64,000 nt of DNA from Rosellinia necatrix (taxonomy: Eukaryota > Ascomycota > Sordariomycetes > Xylariales > Xylariaceae). The notes under the pieces are model-generated. The model searched no databases, was not told the origin of the DNA, and worked only from the letters and a program-made list of their open reading frames with translations. A program made the translations under genes and the position numbers. Below, piece by piece: positions 44,287 to 56,775 of the stretch; position 1 is the first letter of the stretch, and each line of letters begins with the position of its first letter. The stretch lies in assembly GCA_021209875.1 (NCBI GenBank), contig JAGYVD010000008.1, forward strand, positions 867,501 through 931,500, in the 5' to 3' direction.

Positions 44287-45590
44287 TTTGGCAGTTGTAT
44301 GGTTGATGGGGTTGTCGAAAAAGGTGGTTGACGATGGGCGACTGCTGAATCCAGAACTTGCGAAAAGTCGGGGACGACGAGGGTTCTGGAGTTTTGGGAG
44401 CAAGCGAGAAAGGGCTGCTGTGCCCTAGCTGAAAATTGATAAGATAACCATCACAATGGCGAGGATTTGGTGGGGCAGCTCTGGAGCCCTGCCAGCTGCG
44501 AATTGGGTACCCCACCTGATAGAGTTTGATACAGTACATAACTAGGTACAATGGGTTATAATCGATTCTCGCTGGATAGAGCCCTAGCCAATCAAATAAC
44601 ACAATTTCTAGCCTCCGCTCTCCCATGCAGATAGGTCTGGGTGCTATTAAGTAGGTAGGCATTTGGTTCTCAGGTCGTGTATAATTATTTTTCGAGTCTG
44701 TTTATTGAGAACAATGTATATGCGTTTAATTTAGCTTTGTCACTTGATCTGACTTTTCAAAATCACCTGCTTCCTGCCCGTGGAAGGAGAGCATAGCATT
44801 ACATCTTCCCCTGGGATAGAATCTTTGTGGCTTTAATTATTCATGTAGAAGCGTATTTTACCTACCCTACCCGAGCTTACATTACTCTAACGCGAGAGGG
44901 GTATGATTAAGCGGCATCATACCTGTCCACGGCGATTTCTTAATCGAACATGATTATATAGTGGATGGAGATCGTTTGATTGGGGTTTCACTGATTAGGC
45001 ACATGATGCACTAGTGAGCGATGGCACCTTTATTTGATGTCAGGTCAGATTGGATTTTTTGCTCTTGTAAGCCTATAGTGCCTAATGTTGCCATGTGCTC
45101 TCGATATGAGCCTGCCCTAGAGGTGCTCTCGGAGCCCAGCCTAGCAACTCCTGTGACGATGCCGTAGCAGTGATGGCAGTAATGGCACACCCACAAATAT
45201 GTGCGGATATAAAGGGGCCCGAGGATTCGGCAATCCATGACTTCTAACTCGGTCCCCTTCAAAAGCCCAGCGGCGGTACGCACTCTGCGACCAAACATGC
45301 ACTGGAAGAGACCAGCGAGATGCAACACGACACAGCACAGCACAGCACAGCACAGCACAGCACAGCGCAGCGCAGCGCAGCTTCATATCAGATGGCGTGG
45401 TGTGTGTATTTGGGTATTATTTTGTTGTTGCGCCGTCATCGCCAAACAATGAATACTGTGCGTGTTGTCCGGTGACCGCCCGAGGTGTTTTGGTTTGGAC
45501 CATCGGATTTGTCATTTCATGCTATCGTTCCCTGTTCCCATTCCCACACGCCATGTCATGCCATGCCATGCTAGCCGTACTACTCTTCTT
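44287..45590. other. Spacer between rps4 promoter and rpl28 3' end
   Basis: No gene is seen. Promoter sequence of rps4 occupies the left part; the rest is mixed, with a CACAG repeat at 45331-45380. Confidence 0.5.
45331..45380. repeat. (CACAG)n / (CGCAG)n tandem repeat
   Basis: Ten 5-bp units, mostly CACAG changing to CGCAG at the right end. Confidence 0.95.
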
Positions 45591-46240
45591 TTATGCCACC
45601 AGCTCGATCACACCGCCGGCCTCTGTGATCTTGCGCTCGGCATCCCTGCTGACGTATCTGGCACGCACGACGAAGGGGATGTTAGGGCATCGTCCCTTTC
45701 CAAGTAGCTTCGAGTATCCGAGGGCCAATAGGTCAATGACGGGGGCTGTGTCTTTCGCCTCGCCGGAGACGTACTTCTCGCGCAGGTCTTCGGGGAGGAG
45801 GGAGGCAAGCTATGGCATCGAGAGACATGATTAGCAAGGCCGCCTTCGCCCGCTTTGGTTGCTGAATGTCTCCAGCCAGGGTAGAGTGATGGCTTACCTT
45901 GTCAACGTTGACGGTCGGGTTCCATTGGTGATTTCTCAACAGATGGAATCGTCGCATACCGACCTTACCGAAGTAACCAGGATGGTACTTGTCGATGTTT
46001 GTGCGGTGGTGGTGCTATTGGCGTGTTGTGTCAGTCGTCGAGACAATAGCATGTATTCATACAGCCGTGTCTGAATTGAACGTCCTTCCTTCCGAACAGT
46101 GCTTGGGATGTTGGCCTTCGGCTTACCTGACCACCAGCCATACCGCGACCACCAGGGTGCTTCCTGTGCTTTCCTACACGACCCTTTCCGGCGCTGACAT
46201 GGCCACGGTGTTTGCGTGTTTTTGAAAGACGAGTCGGCAT
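45591..46240 (-). CDS. rpl28: 60S ribosomal protein L28 (uL15, L27a)
   Basis: This large-subunit protein lies near the peptidyl-transferase region. Exons 46127-46240 ([36 protein letters not shown]), 45898-46014 ([39 protein letters not shown]) and 45591-45809 ([20 protein letters not shown], ending GGVIELVA) are all in phase 0 and give 149 residues, matching the yeast protein in length. Introns are 112 and 88 nt. The very basic Gly/His-rich N-terminus is the family signature. Confidence 0.96.
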
Positions 46241-47539
46241 TTTGGCGATACTGTAGGGGGGTGCGTCGTCGAGGTCTTGCCGTTGTCGTCGTCGTCGTCG
46301 TTCGCCGTGGTGTTTGGAGGTTATCAATTACGCACGATGAAAAAAAGGTGCGCCAGTTGTGGGTAGGTAGGGCTGATAACGACATGGTCCGGGCTCTCTC
46401 CTAGTGCTTGCCAGCTGACAGGCAACCCTCCCCACTATCTACCTAGGTACCTAGGTACCTGCTTCAGTACACCTCATTGGCAATATCCATGTTGGTGGCA
46501 ACTACCTACCTAGGTAGTTATCGACCGTTATCGGTGGTTGACGAAGACCATCCAATCGGATAACACGTCTCATGCGTCCCTGTCGGTTGAATCAATTTAG
46601 GTACTTAGGTACTTAGGTACTCGTAGGCCACTCACTGGCTTCACGACGCAACCTTTTTTGCCTCATATTTTTTTTTTCACGTTTTGCTTTTTTTTTTTTT
46701 GACTCCAACTGGGCCTTGACTTGATGGCGCATTAGGCAGTTGATTAGTTACCCAACGGTAATAAAACGCATTTGACAGGATCCCAATGAGTGGTAAGCAT
46801 CCAGGTCAGGTAAATGCCCAATCCGATGAATGCCATGTCATGTGGGCGACGAAAGCAGATGATAACTAAACCCGGCCTCATCTTCCTCCGTGAAATCATG
46901 GGTTCTTAGCTGCGCACAATGCTGTAGGTGTTTAGTGGCTGCCTGTTATTGGGAGGCTTGTCTCTACGGATTTTATCGAATACGCCCAGCCGTACTTACG
47001 TAGATATGGGATACTTATGGGCCACTCTGCAATTGATCGTGCGGTTCGCTGACTAGTTTTCCTATTTTTTGTTGGATGGCTGTGCCTTTTATGTCTCATC
47101 TTCAAGCATCAAAACACAACCAACAACCAACCCATACGCACATGTGCTCATCGGATGAATCCCATTCATCGTTCCTTCCAATCTGTAGGGACAGAAACCT
47201 CAGCCCTCGAGTTGAACCCGACCACGGAGTGATGGGAACCTTAGCATCCCGCTTTCGTTTCGGCATGTTCGGCCATGTCGCTCAATTCCTGCCGTGGCTC
47301 CGCCATTTTTTATCGCAGTTATTTGTTCTTCCAAACACAGCACTAGAAATCTCTTCATACACACTGGTCATTATCCGTTTCCATCACAATCCACACATTT
47401 ACCTGTCTGGGTAGACCACTGCCAGTGTTTAGGTAATAATCTTCGTTAAGTGCTGGCTTCCATGGCGATCTCAATCTTTCCTGGTATATACTAGTTCTCG
47501 TATAAACTCTAATACCCTTAACGAATGGAAACGCCTTGT
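46241..47539. other. Spacer between rpl28 promoter and Myb gene 3' end
   Basis: No gene is seen. ACCTAGGT-type repeats occur at 46437-46462 and 46500-46520, and TTAGGTAC units at 46597-46621. T-tracts at about 46668-46700 may be promoter elements of rpl28. Confidence 0.5.
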
Positions 47540-49150
47540 TCAACCGAAGCCTCTTCTATCAGTAGTGAGAGGCTCACCCATAATTTGGGTATCGTCAAGC
47601 AACAGGCGCGAGATGTCCATCTCTCCTGATGGAAAACCTCCGCCGCCGCCTTCGCCCCAAAATAGAGCAGAATGTGGCTGGATATGTTCTGCAATATCGA
47701 TGGCACCGCTCAGTAATGGCCACTTCGGAATATCCTCACGTGAACCTGTCCTATTAAGTTGGGGCTCTAGAAGAGATGTTTTGGAAAGGCTCAGGGAATT
47801 CTCAATGGCGGTGTTGACCGAGGGCTCCAGCAGGTTGTTGCCTCGCCCTCCAGTCTCCCGGACTTGCATGGTCGTCTTTTCTGTACTGACAAACTTTTCG
47901 GGGTATTTGTTACGTAGTCTGTCTCGCAAATCCGTTGGTTGCCTGCTTGACAAATTGAATCTGGGGTCCCTCTGAATTTTCGTCCAGTGAGGGCCATACA
48001 GTTCGAACCCTTCTAGTATTTCTCGATCGTCTTGCTCGGAAAACGGCCTTCGCTCTCTCCGTTGTGATTTCTTAAAAGGCCCTTTGATACCAAGTTCTGC
48101 CAGATCCTCCAACTTTTTCCGGTGTGCCCTGCTTTTGCGTTGTTTCGGCACTGATTCTGAGTCGTTCTGCCCCGGCCACGTCCTATCGGTCTCGATCTCC
48201 TCTTCTGTGTCATTCAAAATGTTCTCCGACATCAGTCCCTTTCGAGGTTTCTTCTCGTTTCTTGGCGCCGCCGGTAGCTCTAATCCATCCCCCTTGGCGC
48301 CAGTGCTACTACGAAGTTCCTCGGGGCAGCAAGTGCGGAATCTATCTTTGAGATCACCAGCTGTTCGTTCGTTGAACTTGTATCCCGGGTCCTCAAGGAT
48401 GTCGGTCCATCTGCCGACACCATGCTTGCTGACACCCAACAGCAGATGATTGGTTTCTTCCTCGGACCATTTCCGCCGTGGTTTTGCCGCCCTGCGCTTG
48501 ATCTTCCCCGTCGGCGTTCGCTCGGCATCGGGAGGGGGACTTGGGACTATTGTTTCTTCAGGAAGGCCCTGAACGTCGGGGGGCTTCGTAAGGCTGAGGG
48601 CCTGTGGCGGTTCGGAGCGTGGACGACTTTCGAAAGACGAGGACGAGATAGGTGGGAAGAGGGCGGCATTCGAGTTCGAGGGAGGTTCGAGCAAGCCTAC
48701 AATCATAGGCGGAAACATGTGCGTCGTCGGCTTCTGTTTCTTGGGTGGCTGGGGCAATTGGGGGAAATCCTCCTTGACCGGACGCTTCCTTGTTGAAACG
48801 TCATCGGTATTGTCGACCGGCGCGTCATCGAGTACCATACGCAGCCCTTGTGATGTGACATGTGTCGAGAAGGGACGGTCTGCTGTGGTGTAGCTCGCGA
48901 CATCTTTTCTCGAAGGTGGTGCCGTGAGGGTCTCGTCCGTGACAGAGTACAGTGACGGAATAGACTGCGGGGCTAGCAGCCCCCCGTTGACGTCGAGGGT
49001 GTCGGATCTTTGGCCGGGCTCAATAGGATGTGGCCGCGACGAGGTCTGAGGGTAGATGGCTTTGAGGGGAGGCAACTCGGCACTGTATGGTCTGGGGGTG
49101 GTGGTCGACTCATTCAGTAGGTGGATCAATCGCGGCTCGATTGTCGCCAT
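47540..49150 (-). CDS. Double-Myb DNA-binding protein, Tay1/Teb1-like (telomere repeat binding)
   Basis: An intronless 536-residue protein. Myb 1 lies at about residues 224-274 (RRKWSEEETNHLLLGVSKHG, VGRWTDIL, FNERTAGDLKDRFRT) and Myb 2 at about 367-417 (RRPFSEQDDREILEGFELYG, PHWTKIQ, SSRQPTDLRDRLRN). The LKDRFRT/LRDRLRN third helices match the telobox type (VDLKDKWRT) that reads TTAGGG repeats in TRF1/TRF2, Teb1 (fission yeast) and Tay1 (Yarrowia). The N-terminal 210 residues are Pro/Ser-rich and probably disordered; basic clusters before each Myb may be nuclear localisation signals. The likely role is binding double-stranded telomeric repeats or telomere-like promoter boxes. Target identity is inferred from the helix motif. 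Confidence 0.82.
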   Translation of the reverse strand: MATIEPRLIHLLNESTTTPRPYSAELPPLKAIYPQTSSRPHPIEPGQRSDTLDVNGGLLAPQSIPSLYSVTDETLTAPPSRKDVASYTTADRPFSTHVTSQGLRMVLDDAPVDNTDDVSTRKRPVKEDFPQLPQPPKKQKPTTHMFPPMIVGLLEPPSNSNAALFPPISSSSFESRPRSEPPQALSLTKPPDVQGLPEETIVPSPPPDAERTPTGKIKRRAAKPRRKWSEEETNHLLLGVSKHGVGRWTDILEDPGYKFNERTAGDLKDRFRTCCPEELRSSTGAKGDGLELPAAPRNEKKPRKGLMSENILNDTEEEIETDRTWPGQNDSESVPKQRKSRAHRKKLEDLAELGIKGPFKKSQRRERRPFSEQDDREILEGFELYGPHWTKIQRDPRFNLSSRQPTDLRDRLRNKYPEKFVSTEKTTMQVRETGGRGNNLLEPSVNTAIENSLSLSKTSLLEPQLNRTGSREDIPKWPLLSGAIDIAEHIQPHSALFWGEGGGGGFPSGEMDISRLLLDDTQIMGEPLTTDRRGFG

Positions 49151-51687
49151 GCTGAATGAGCGGGAGACGAGAGGGCTTGAGCATCAGAAGAGTTGGTTAA
49201 CATGTGCCCAAGCGAGAGAGAACGGCAGCAGGTAAGGCACGGGTGAGGTTGGTAGCCAGAGAGCCGGGCCAAGTGGCAAGACAAACGCTCTCAAGGCAAC
49301 ATTGAAGCTAGCATATATACATATATGTATATGCACGTATGTACGTAAAGGTGCCTAGGTATATAGAGAGAGCGGGACAGAGCGGGCACGACAGGCACGG
49401 AACGACACAGGCAAGTTCAGTATGCTAGACAGTTGGGTAATGGTATTCAAGCAAGGGAGATTGGTGGCAACCGTGGTAGCAGCACTATGAGCAGTACGAT
49501 GAGCAGTACTATGAGCTGTGGCGGATGGTCGACAGCGGATAGCAGATAGCCCAGGAGATGAAGGGACAGGTCAAGGTCGAGTCTTGCTCAGAGTCTGCTT
49601 CACAGAAGTGAAACGACGCTCTCTCTCGAATGCAGGAGAAGCTGCAGCACCAGAACGCAGCAGTGGTATTGGTGGTATTGGTAGTATTGGCAGTATTGGC
49701 AGTAGTATATGCGGAAGCTGGGCCATGCAAGAGGATGGTTTGGTACGGGCAAGCAGGTAGCATGCAGCAGGAAAAGGTTTTCTGGGGCCAATTGGCGCGA
49801 ACCGACTGATAAACTGCCTGTTTGCGGCGCCAGAGTACGACGGTACAAGGTATAAGGTGTGCGTGGGTGTATGTGTATGTGTGTGCATGAGCGAGAGTGT
49901 GTGTCATGCTGGTTCTGTGCTGCCGCATGTACTTTATCTACCTACCTATAGGGACGTGGGAGTTGTTGGCCGTCGACGGCAGCCGAGTGCAAGGCAAGGG
50001 GACATGAGGTGACACCAGGTAACAACTTGTGACTCCTGAGATAAAACAGAACTGGCAGAAGCGTCGATAAGAACACGGTATATGCCTTGGGCAGGGCAGG
50101 GCTGGGAGCAGTTGCGAGCCGTACATACCTAATTACTACTATGACAGGGTAAGATATGTAAGTAGGTAGTAGGTAGGTAGTAGATGGATGGATGGATGGA
50201 TGTTGGTAGATGGATGTTGAAATCGTAGCAGCTGCTAAGCAGCTCCCTACCTACTTACCTACCTGGTGGGTAGGTTAGGTAGGGAGGTAGGTACCTATGT
50301 GGGTAGCACTACTAGTGACTGACTAGGTACCTAAGTAGCACCTGCTAGGTACACTACCTACTTAGCTCTGGTAGCAGTTTGGTGTTGCCGTATGGGTACC
50401 TACCTAGGTACCGACCTAGTAGTAAACAAGGGAACGTCTTAGGTGGGGTAGGTAGGTTAGGTTAGGTACCAGGGGAGGACAATGTGGTCATGATAATTGC
50501 TTGTACATACCTCCGGTAGGCAGATATTCTAGCTGGTGCTAAGTGCCCTGGGGCTAGATCCCTTTAACCTACCTAAGAAGTATTACGTACCTAGGTAAGT
50601 CAGTCAGAGAGAATTCCGCGCCCTGGGCATCCCTGGCGAGGGGCGAAGGAGGAGCGCGGTGGTAGTCGTCTAGTGGTAGTCAACCGCCTCGTACCTTAGG
50701 TCGCTACCTACCTGGTAATTGCCTACCCAAGTGTTGGTAAAGGAGAGGCGTTGCACCAGGAGGTAGCCGAGCAGTGGTAGCCGGGTAGTGGTAGCCGGGT
50801 AGCGGTAGATGATGTGTGGTGGTAGAGGTGGGAGGGAGAGGTGGTGTCGTTGGTTGGAGAAGACATGTAGTTGCAGATGCAGATGCAGATGTTGAACGAG
50901 GGTCCAGATGCTCCAGACCTGTCGATCTCATTCGCCACTTTGATGTGACGGTGCCACATTTCCTTACCGGTAACACACACCGAGCCAATAGGATTTCTGC
51001 ATGCTTGGGCGCCCAAGACAAGAACCCAGGAGGCGATCACCACCCGTGAGAGCCCACACCGGAAACACATGCATACAGTGACTACATGACGAAGTACCTC
51101 TAACCCAGGTAGACAGAGTATTGTACGTACACCACTGCCGCTCACCCGCTTCATAGCTCGTACACAACAAACGCATGTGGTGTACACATGCATGAGATGG
51201 GTAGTGTAGGCTTAACTAGCACGGTAGGTAGGTACCAACCTAGGTACCTAGCCTGCCTGCCCCCAGGCAGCCTGCCTACTTACACTACTACTAAATACCT
51301 ACCTAAGCTACCTAGGTACTGTGAGCACATACATATGTACGTATGTATGTATATACGCCAGATGAGAAGGCCACCCTTGTCACAAGGCCCGAGTAGCCCG
51401 CCTTACTAATAATACTAAGGCCTCATAATAGGGCCTATATTATAGAATGCGTTGTGACCTGTCATATTGCCTTCGTTTTATCATTCACATTCGCCAATTG
51501 CTATCCAGCTCCTCGTCATTTCCTGGCCTGATGCACCGGTGCCATATACTTCGGTGAGAGGTCGACGATAAGTATATCCGCCTATATTCACACACCCACG
51601 CCCGCGGCGCGGCTACGACGAGTGAGCGTGAAGGAGAGCAAGGAGCAAGGAGCAAGGAGCAAGGAGCGCAAGAAGAGGCAGAGAGCC
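49151..51687. other. 2.5-kb spacer with many short repeats
   Basis: No gene is recognised. It holds a GGTATTGGTA-type minisatellite at 49664-49704, GGAT units at 50183-50203, very dense ACCTAGGT/GGTAGGTA strings from 50150 to 50475 and at 51224-51320, and a GGTAGCCGGGTAG repeat near 50773-50806. GAGCAAGGAGCAAGGAGCAA repeats at 51636-51668 precede the next gene. Confidence 0.5.
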
Positions 51688-52482
51688 ATGGCGTCTCAAC
51701 TCCCCTCGTTCCCACGCACCATCTTCACCATCGTCGAGCCCATCTCGCTGTGAGCTGGCCGCCTTCCCTCACCGACATGAGAGCCGGACACTATGCTAAC
51801 ACCTCCTCCAGCATCGCCGGCTGTCTCGGGCCTCTGGTGGATGTAGATTGGTTCATAGCAAGCCAAATCGATGGCGCCGCCTCGCAGACCTCGTCCGAGA
51901 ACGCGCGTCTCGTCGCCCTACAGCTTGGTAATGCCTATGGTCTCCTCTTTCTCGTTGGTGTTGCTGTGTTATACACCACCAGCGAGTTGAGGGTGATCCG
52001 GAATTATCTCGTCGCCTTGCTGTATGTCCCCGTTCCCCGTCCCCCACCTTTTCCCTTCCCTGATACAACTACAGCAACTGGGAGCCCTCTCTTTGCTGTC
52101 ATTTTCCTTTGCTGTGATATTTCAACATCAACGACCTATCATGTCTCAGCCTGAAACCGAGGCGCCTTTGGGCCAGGACGGAACGCATATGGGCCTATCT
52201 ATAAGAGTACGCTTCCACTAACCCGTCTCGTCGACAGGATCGCCGATAGTACCCACGTCGGACTCACCTGTTGGGGACTGGGCTATGAGAGGGCTGTCGA
52301 CATAGCTGGCTGGAATGCCGTCACATGGGGTAACGTTGGATTTACTGTAATGTCACCCCCTTCCTCTTGAGATCTCTTATCTAACAAAACCTTAGGTCTT
52401 CCTAGGCCTCACACGAACCGCATACCTTCTTGGATTGTTCGGGCCTGATAAAACAGCTCAGGCCTCCAAGAAGAAACTATAA
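51688..52482 (+). CDS. DUF7704-type small integral membrane protein
   Basis: Four exons (51688-51749, 51812-52021, 52238-52346, 52396-52482) join in phase to 155 residues. The start MASQLPSFPRTIFTIVEPIS is characteristic, followed by LIAGCLGPLVDVDWFIASQI, VALQLGNAYGLLFLVGVAVL with YTTSELRVIRNYLVALL, then THVGLTCWGLGYERAVDIAG with WNAVTWGNVGFTVFLGLTRT and AYLLGLFGPDK. Three to four membrane-spanning segments are visible. The family is widespread in ascomycetes and often found near secondary-metabolite genes; its function is unknown. The Lys-rich end (KKKL) fits an ER-retention type KKxx-like tail only loosely. Introns are 62, 216 and 49 nt. Confidence 0.85.
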
Positions 52483-52928
52483 ACCGCAGCTCTTATGACC
52501 CCTACGAGAAATTTTGTGTATTAACGCTGGTCAACATGTACTCGCTTTTTGTATTCAGCCCTAGCATATACATAACACACACACTTATGCCTATCGAAGT
52601 ATAGGACCCCTCTCCAAGAATGGAGCCAGATGAGCGCGCACCGAAATAGAGCCACATAGGGTTCGGAATCTCAATCTACCGATGAAACCATTTTTCTCCT
52701 ATTCTCATTGCGCGACAGACAAGGCCACTTGAGGTATACTAATCTACAGAAAGCTAACGCATCCCATTAGGGATACTTTCAAAGCTTGAAAACCTAGCTG
52801 GCACCCTTCCCTTACCCATCCATTCCCTGGCCCGACCCTTCAATCAAGAGCCAACGCCATTTTTAAAAGTAAATTCACATCCCAACACCTAGCGGTCACA
52901 AAATGATGGCGTAGCAGCTGAGGGAGCT

Positions 52929-54141
52929 TTATTCGCCCCGCGGTCTCTTTGCGCCGTGCGGATTTTGCCAGTCTGTTTGCTGGTTACCGCCAAAGAAGGC
53001 CGGGTTGAAGTGAGGCTGTTGAAAACCCATCATCGGCATCCCCATGCCCCCCATTCCATTCATCATCCCGTTGTTCATGCCAGCGCCAACACCTGGGTTC
53101 ATACCAGGACCTATGCCACCACCTCGCCCACCGCGCATGCCTCCTCGCATGCCTCCGCCCATATTAGCACCCATCATGCCTCCGCGGAAGCCGAAACCAC
53201 CTCCGCCACCACCGCCACCGGCCATGGCGCCAAAGCCGAAGTTGCCTCCGCCGCCGCCGCCCATATTATTGCCAAAGCCGCCACCGCCCATGTTGTTATT
53301 GTTATTATGGAAGCCGCCGCCGCCTCCGCCGCCACCACCACCCATATTCCCTCCCGAGAAGTTTCGGTTGAAGCCACCACGAGGGCCGTTGAAATTGCCT
53401 CGGCCTCGGAAATTACTGCCGCCGCGCTCGTTGAAGTTGCCGCCAGCGCCGCCTCGTGCAGCCGGATTATCCTTTCCTCTAGCGGGGGCGTCTTTTGGCA
53501 AAGTGCGAAAAGGGTTAGTGACAGGACTCGAGTATATCACATTGTGCTTTTTCCCTCCGGGTTGTGTGCCCTCTGAGCCAGCCGATTCGATCTGATGTTT
53601 AGCGGCGGTGGCTGCTTGCTGGGACGAAAACTCAAGATATGCTTGGCTGTGGCTCCTCATTAGTATTCGCCATGCTCTGACCGTGCTAAAAATATTAAAC
53701 CCACCCTTTACTTTTACCATTGACCTTATGTTCACTAAATGTGATGTCCTTCAGCTCGTCCTCACATGAAGCATGCGCAACCCAGCCACGGATATCGTCG
53801 TCGGTTGACCACCAGTTTAAGTCCGAAAGGAGGAGGCAGTTTGTAGCACCAGGGTCGATTGGCCTATCATCCGATTCCCCCTTCCGCTTGACACCTTGTT
53901 GGTATTGCCGTGTTGGAGCGCCGCGGTCATCATGGCTCTCCGCTGTATGCTGATCTCGATCATAGTTGTTATGGTGATTGGCGTTGTTCTCGCTGTTGGC
54001 GGATTCCGGGGGATTAGAGCCATTGGCAATCGTGATACTGGTATTGCTATCGTAGGCTTGGGTGTTCAAATCGTCGGCCTTGGAATCAGTATCGGGGTGC
54101 GCGTCGCCGTAGACATCAATCTCGAAATCTTCGTCGGCCAT
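52929..54141 (-). CDS. CFIm68/CPSF6-like RNA-binding protein (RRM, Gly-rich tail)
   Basis: It probably takes part in mRNA 3'-end processing as the large subunit of a cleavage factor I-like complex. Exons 53705-54141 and 52929-53646 (58-nt intron, phase 2) give 384 residues. The RRM spans about residues 98-180: RNP2-like NCLLLSDLNWWSTDDDIRGW, RNP1-like KSKGQAYLEFSSQQAATAAK across the intron, and KHNVIYSSPVTNPFRTLPKD, typical of CFIm68/59. The tail from about 195 is RGG/FG- and GGGG-rich with an N5 run, low complexity and likely prone to phase separation, ending in a basic GAKRPRGE. The acidic N-terminus (MADEDFEIDVYGD) resembles other fungal members. The reverse strand of the Gly tract is open too, but only because the codons are GC-rich. 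Confidence 0.85.
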
Positions 54142-55837
54142 CTTGGTCGGGATGGGAGGGCTGTATGTTATGGAGCTTCAAAGTTGGTTATGTAGTCAGA
54201 GGGATAGACGAGCAGTATCTAGCAACTGAGTGTATTCAGAGTAAGATACAAAAAGTTCCTGGCGTCTTTTGGTCCGTTGTATCAGTCATCTAGAGGAATA
54301 CATGTAGGAAAAGCGACCCAGAAAAAGACAAGAGGAAACGAAGAGGAGAAGATATCTCACAGGATATAGTACTATACGTACATGTTGAACTGGACAGTCG
54401 ACCGCGTGCAAACCTCTCTCTCAGGCAATTATGGGATTTCTGTACCGTCTCAGACCGCAGTGGTAGACAAAAAGCGCGGAACAAAACGTCAGCTTGCTGG
54501 CTGGACGGGCGCTGAATCAATGAAGATGTCAAGACGAAGCTCTGTGCTCGCAATCTCGGCCAAGTCTCCCTAGGTACACGCGGGCCGGTGTATAGTGTCC
54601 AGATGCTTGGAACGTGAAGAGAGGATGCGAAGAAAAGACACAGGCAACGGAATAGAGATTTTGTAGTTGCTCGAGAAAGAAAACAGGAGCCTGCGGCGGA
54701 CAGCACTATCTGTAATAATGGGCCCAGATCCCTTGATCAAAACCACCCTCGATCTACCGGTGCGAGTGCGCGTGTGAGTAGATATGCGTACGCGTACGGG
54801 AGGACACGCGCGCACGGGTACGGTTGGGTTGCTTCCCTGTTAGCCGGGAGAGCTGTGTCAGGTTAGATTAACAATGGGATGTCGCGTGAGGAGGAGTTGG
54901 TGTGCGATCGAGTCAGGCTTGGTTGGTGGTGAAGGAGGTCACGGAGGTTGACGATGATGATTCGGCGTCGACAAGGTCGGATGCTCAAACCAGATGCGCT
55001 ATCGACAGAGAATAGCGACGGTACCCGGATAGGTGCAGTACGGGAGCGTGCAGGGTGAGTAGGAGTGTCCAGTAGAAACTACCTTGAGGGCGCGGCAGCA
55101 TCAAGATATGACGAGATGGAGAGCTGGCGAAGGGCGTGACATGATTTTGGTATGAGAAAAAGATGAAGGATATTCGGGGTGATAGAGGTCGGGAAGCTCC
55201 CAAATTAGGCTCAGCTTATCAAGTAGGTAGGTACCATGGACATGGAAGGCTACGTACCTTAGGTAGGTAGGTACCAACAAAGATGTACTTTACGCCCCAG
55301 CACGGATACCTAGCACATACATGCCCAGGGTACCCGCTAAGAGACACTGACCCACTCCAATGATTCGATTTAAGGGGGCAGTACGGGGCCTCGAGCACCA
55401 TCCAAGGTTCTAAGTCTGGGGGTTCTGGACCACCGGTAATGTACATCAGCTGCCTTAGTAGGTAGATATGTACCTAGGTATCTACCAGGTAGGAGCCAGG
55501 AAAGCAGGTGCAGGTGGCTGTTTCTGTGGCTTGTGGCCTATTGAATAGGTACCTAGATACCTACCTAGTGTACCTGATGAGAGTGCAGCAACCCTGAGCC
55601 ATTTTGATTGGCCACTTGCTGGGGGACATCTGGCCGCATCTTTCGTCCCCAGACCTGGCGAGTGTGCCGAGCTCTGGACAGCGCAGCACTTTCGCATCGC
55701 GTTCACTACCTACAACTGCCAATATTTCTACCTACACTCTTTCTTCTCCCTTCCCCTATCGACGCTCAACCTGCCCACTCACCGCAAACTACACGAGAGG
55801 CCACAGCATCACCATCCCGCATACGCATCCCTATACA
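54142..55837. other. Divergent spacer between the CFIm68-like gene and sss1
   Basis: No gene is seen. ACCTAGGT-type repeats lie at 55220-55275 and 55460-55575. Sequence from about 55700 to 55837 is CT/CA-rich, as in a fungal promoter and leader. Confidence 0.5.
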
Positions 55838-56216
55838 ATGGCCGACCAAATAACAGAGTTCCTGGACGTCCAGAAGGATTTCGTCAGGGACGGCACACAA
55901 TTCATCAACCGCTGCACCAAGCCTGATCGCAACGAGTACATAAAGATCTGCCAGGCCGTCGGTGTTGGCTTTGTGGTATGCCCGCCGCCAACCCCTCTAG
56001 ACCATGCACCGCCAACAAAGCCTAACTAACACGTAAACAGGTCATGGGCGCCATCGGCTACCTAGTCAAACTGAGTGTGTACACCTACGCTATCATTCCA
56101 ATTGGCATATAGCCTCCCTGCTATTTCCGAACGCTCTGTCTCTAGATAGATCACGCCTAACCCATACTTTTCTAGTTCACATTCCTGTCAACAACGTCCT
56201 AGTAGGTGGCGCATAA
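55838..56216 (+). CDS. sss1: Protein transport protein Sec61 subunit gamma
   Basis: This is the essential small tail-anchored subunit of the ER translocon. Exons 55838-55975 (MADQITEFLDVQKDFVRDGT, FINRCTKPDRNEYIKICQAV, GVGFV), 56041-56074 (VMGAIGYLVKL) and 56176-56216 (IHIPVNNVLVGGA) total 70 residues, the expected size. The FINRCTKPD and single C-terminal membrane segment are diagnostic. Introns are 65 and 101 nt. The last exon of 41 nt is below normal gene-finder limits but supplies the conserved VNNVLVGGA end. It converges with the WD40 gene to its right. Confidence 0.95.
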
Positions 56217-56775
56217 GGTCGGCAACGGGAGACGAGGTTAGGTGTTGGCAGACACCAAGGGGTTGATCGCCACACGGATGGAGATATCGAAAGGATAATA
56301 GAATATTGCCCGCATCGCCACATCGACACTGACATCTCGGGATCGATTATGATATGGCGGGACACACAATGGCCATGACAACCAATTCCCGGGTCGGACC
56401 GAGGAGGGACCTCGTGTATGGCGTGCAACTGGGATCGAGACATGCACTGGTGTAGCGGGACATATTACTAGCGTGCATTGTGGCCTTCTGCTATTGCGTT
56501 TACTATGTCACTGTACAAAATTTACAATGCATGCGACTTGGACGGGGAGGGGGTAGAAAACGAATTCGAGTGTTCATCTGTTCAGTTCCCTATACACCAA
56601 CGTCTTCGGAAATCACATACCCGGTGGCCTCGCATACTGCTACCGTGTTGTCCTCGTGGATGTGTGTGTTGGAAAACGATAAGAGGGGGGCTTGCCCTTA
56701 GTTGAGCCTTAGGAACAGGAAGCTTTCCAACATTTTTACGCCTTTCCAGCGCAGCCCTTATCCTGATCCATCATT
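56217..56775. other. Convergent spacer, no gene
   Basis: Only 3' flanks of sss1 and the WD40 gene. Short open frames show no motif. Confidence 0.5.

Noticed and set aside
53044..53595. Pro-rich frame of 183 codons (plus strand)
   Set aside because: Reverse complement of the Gly-rich tail of the RRM protein.
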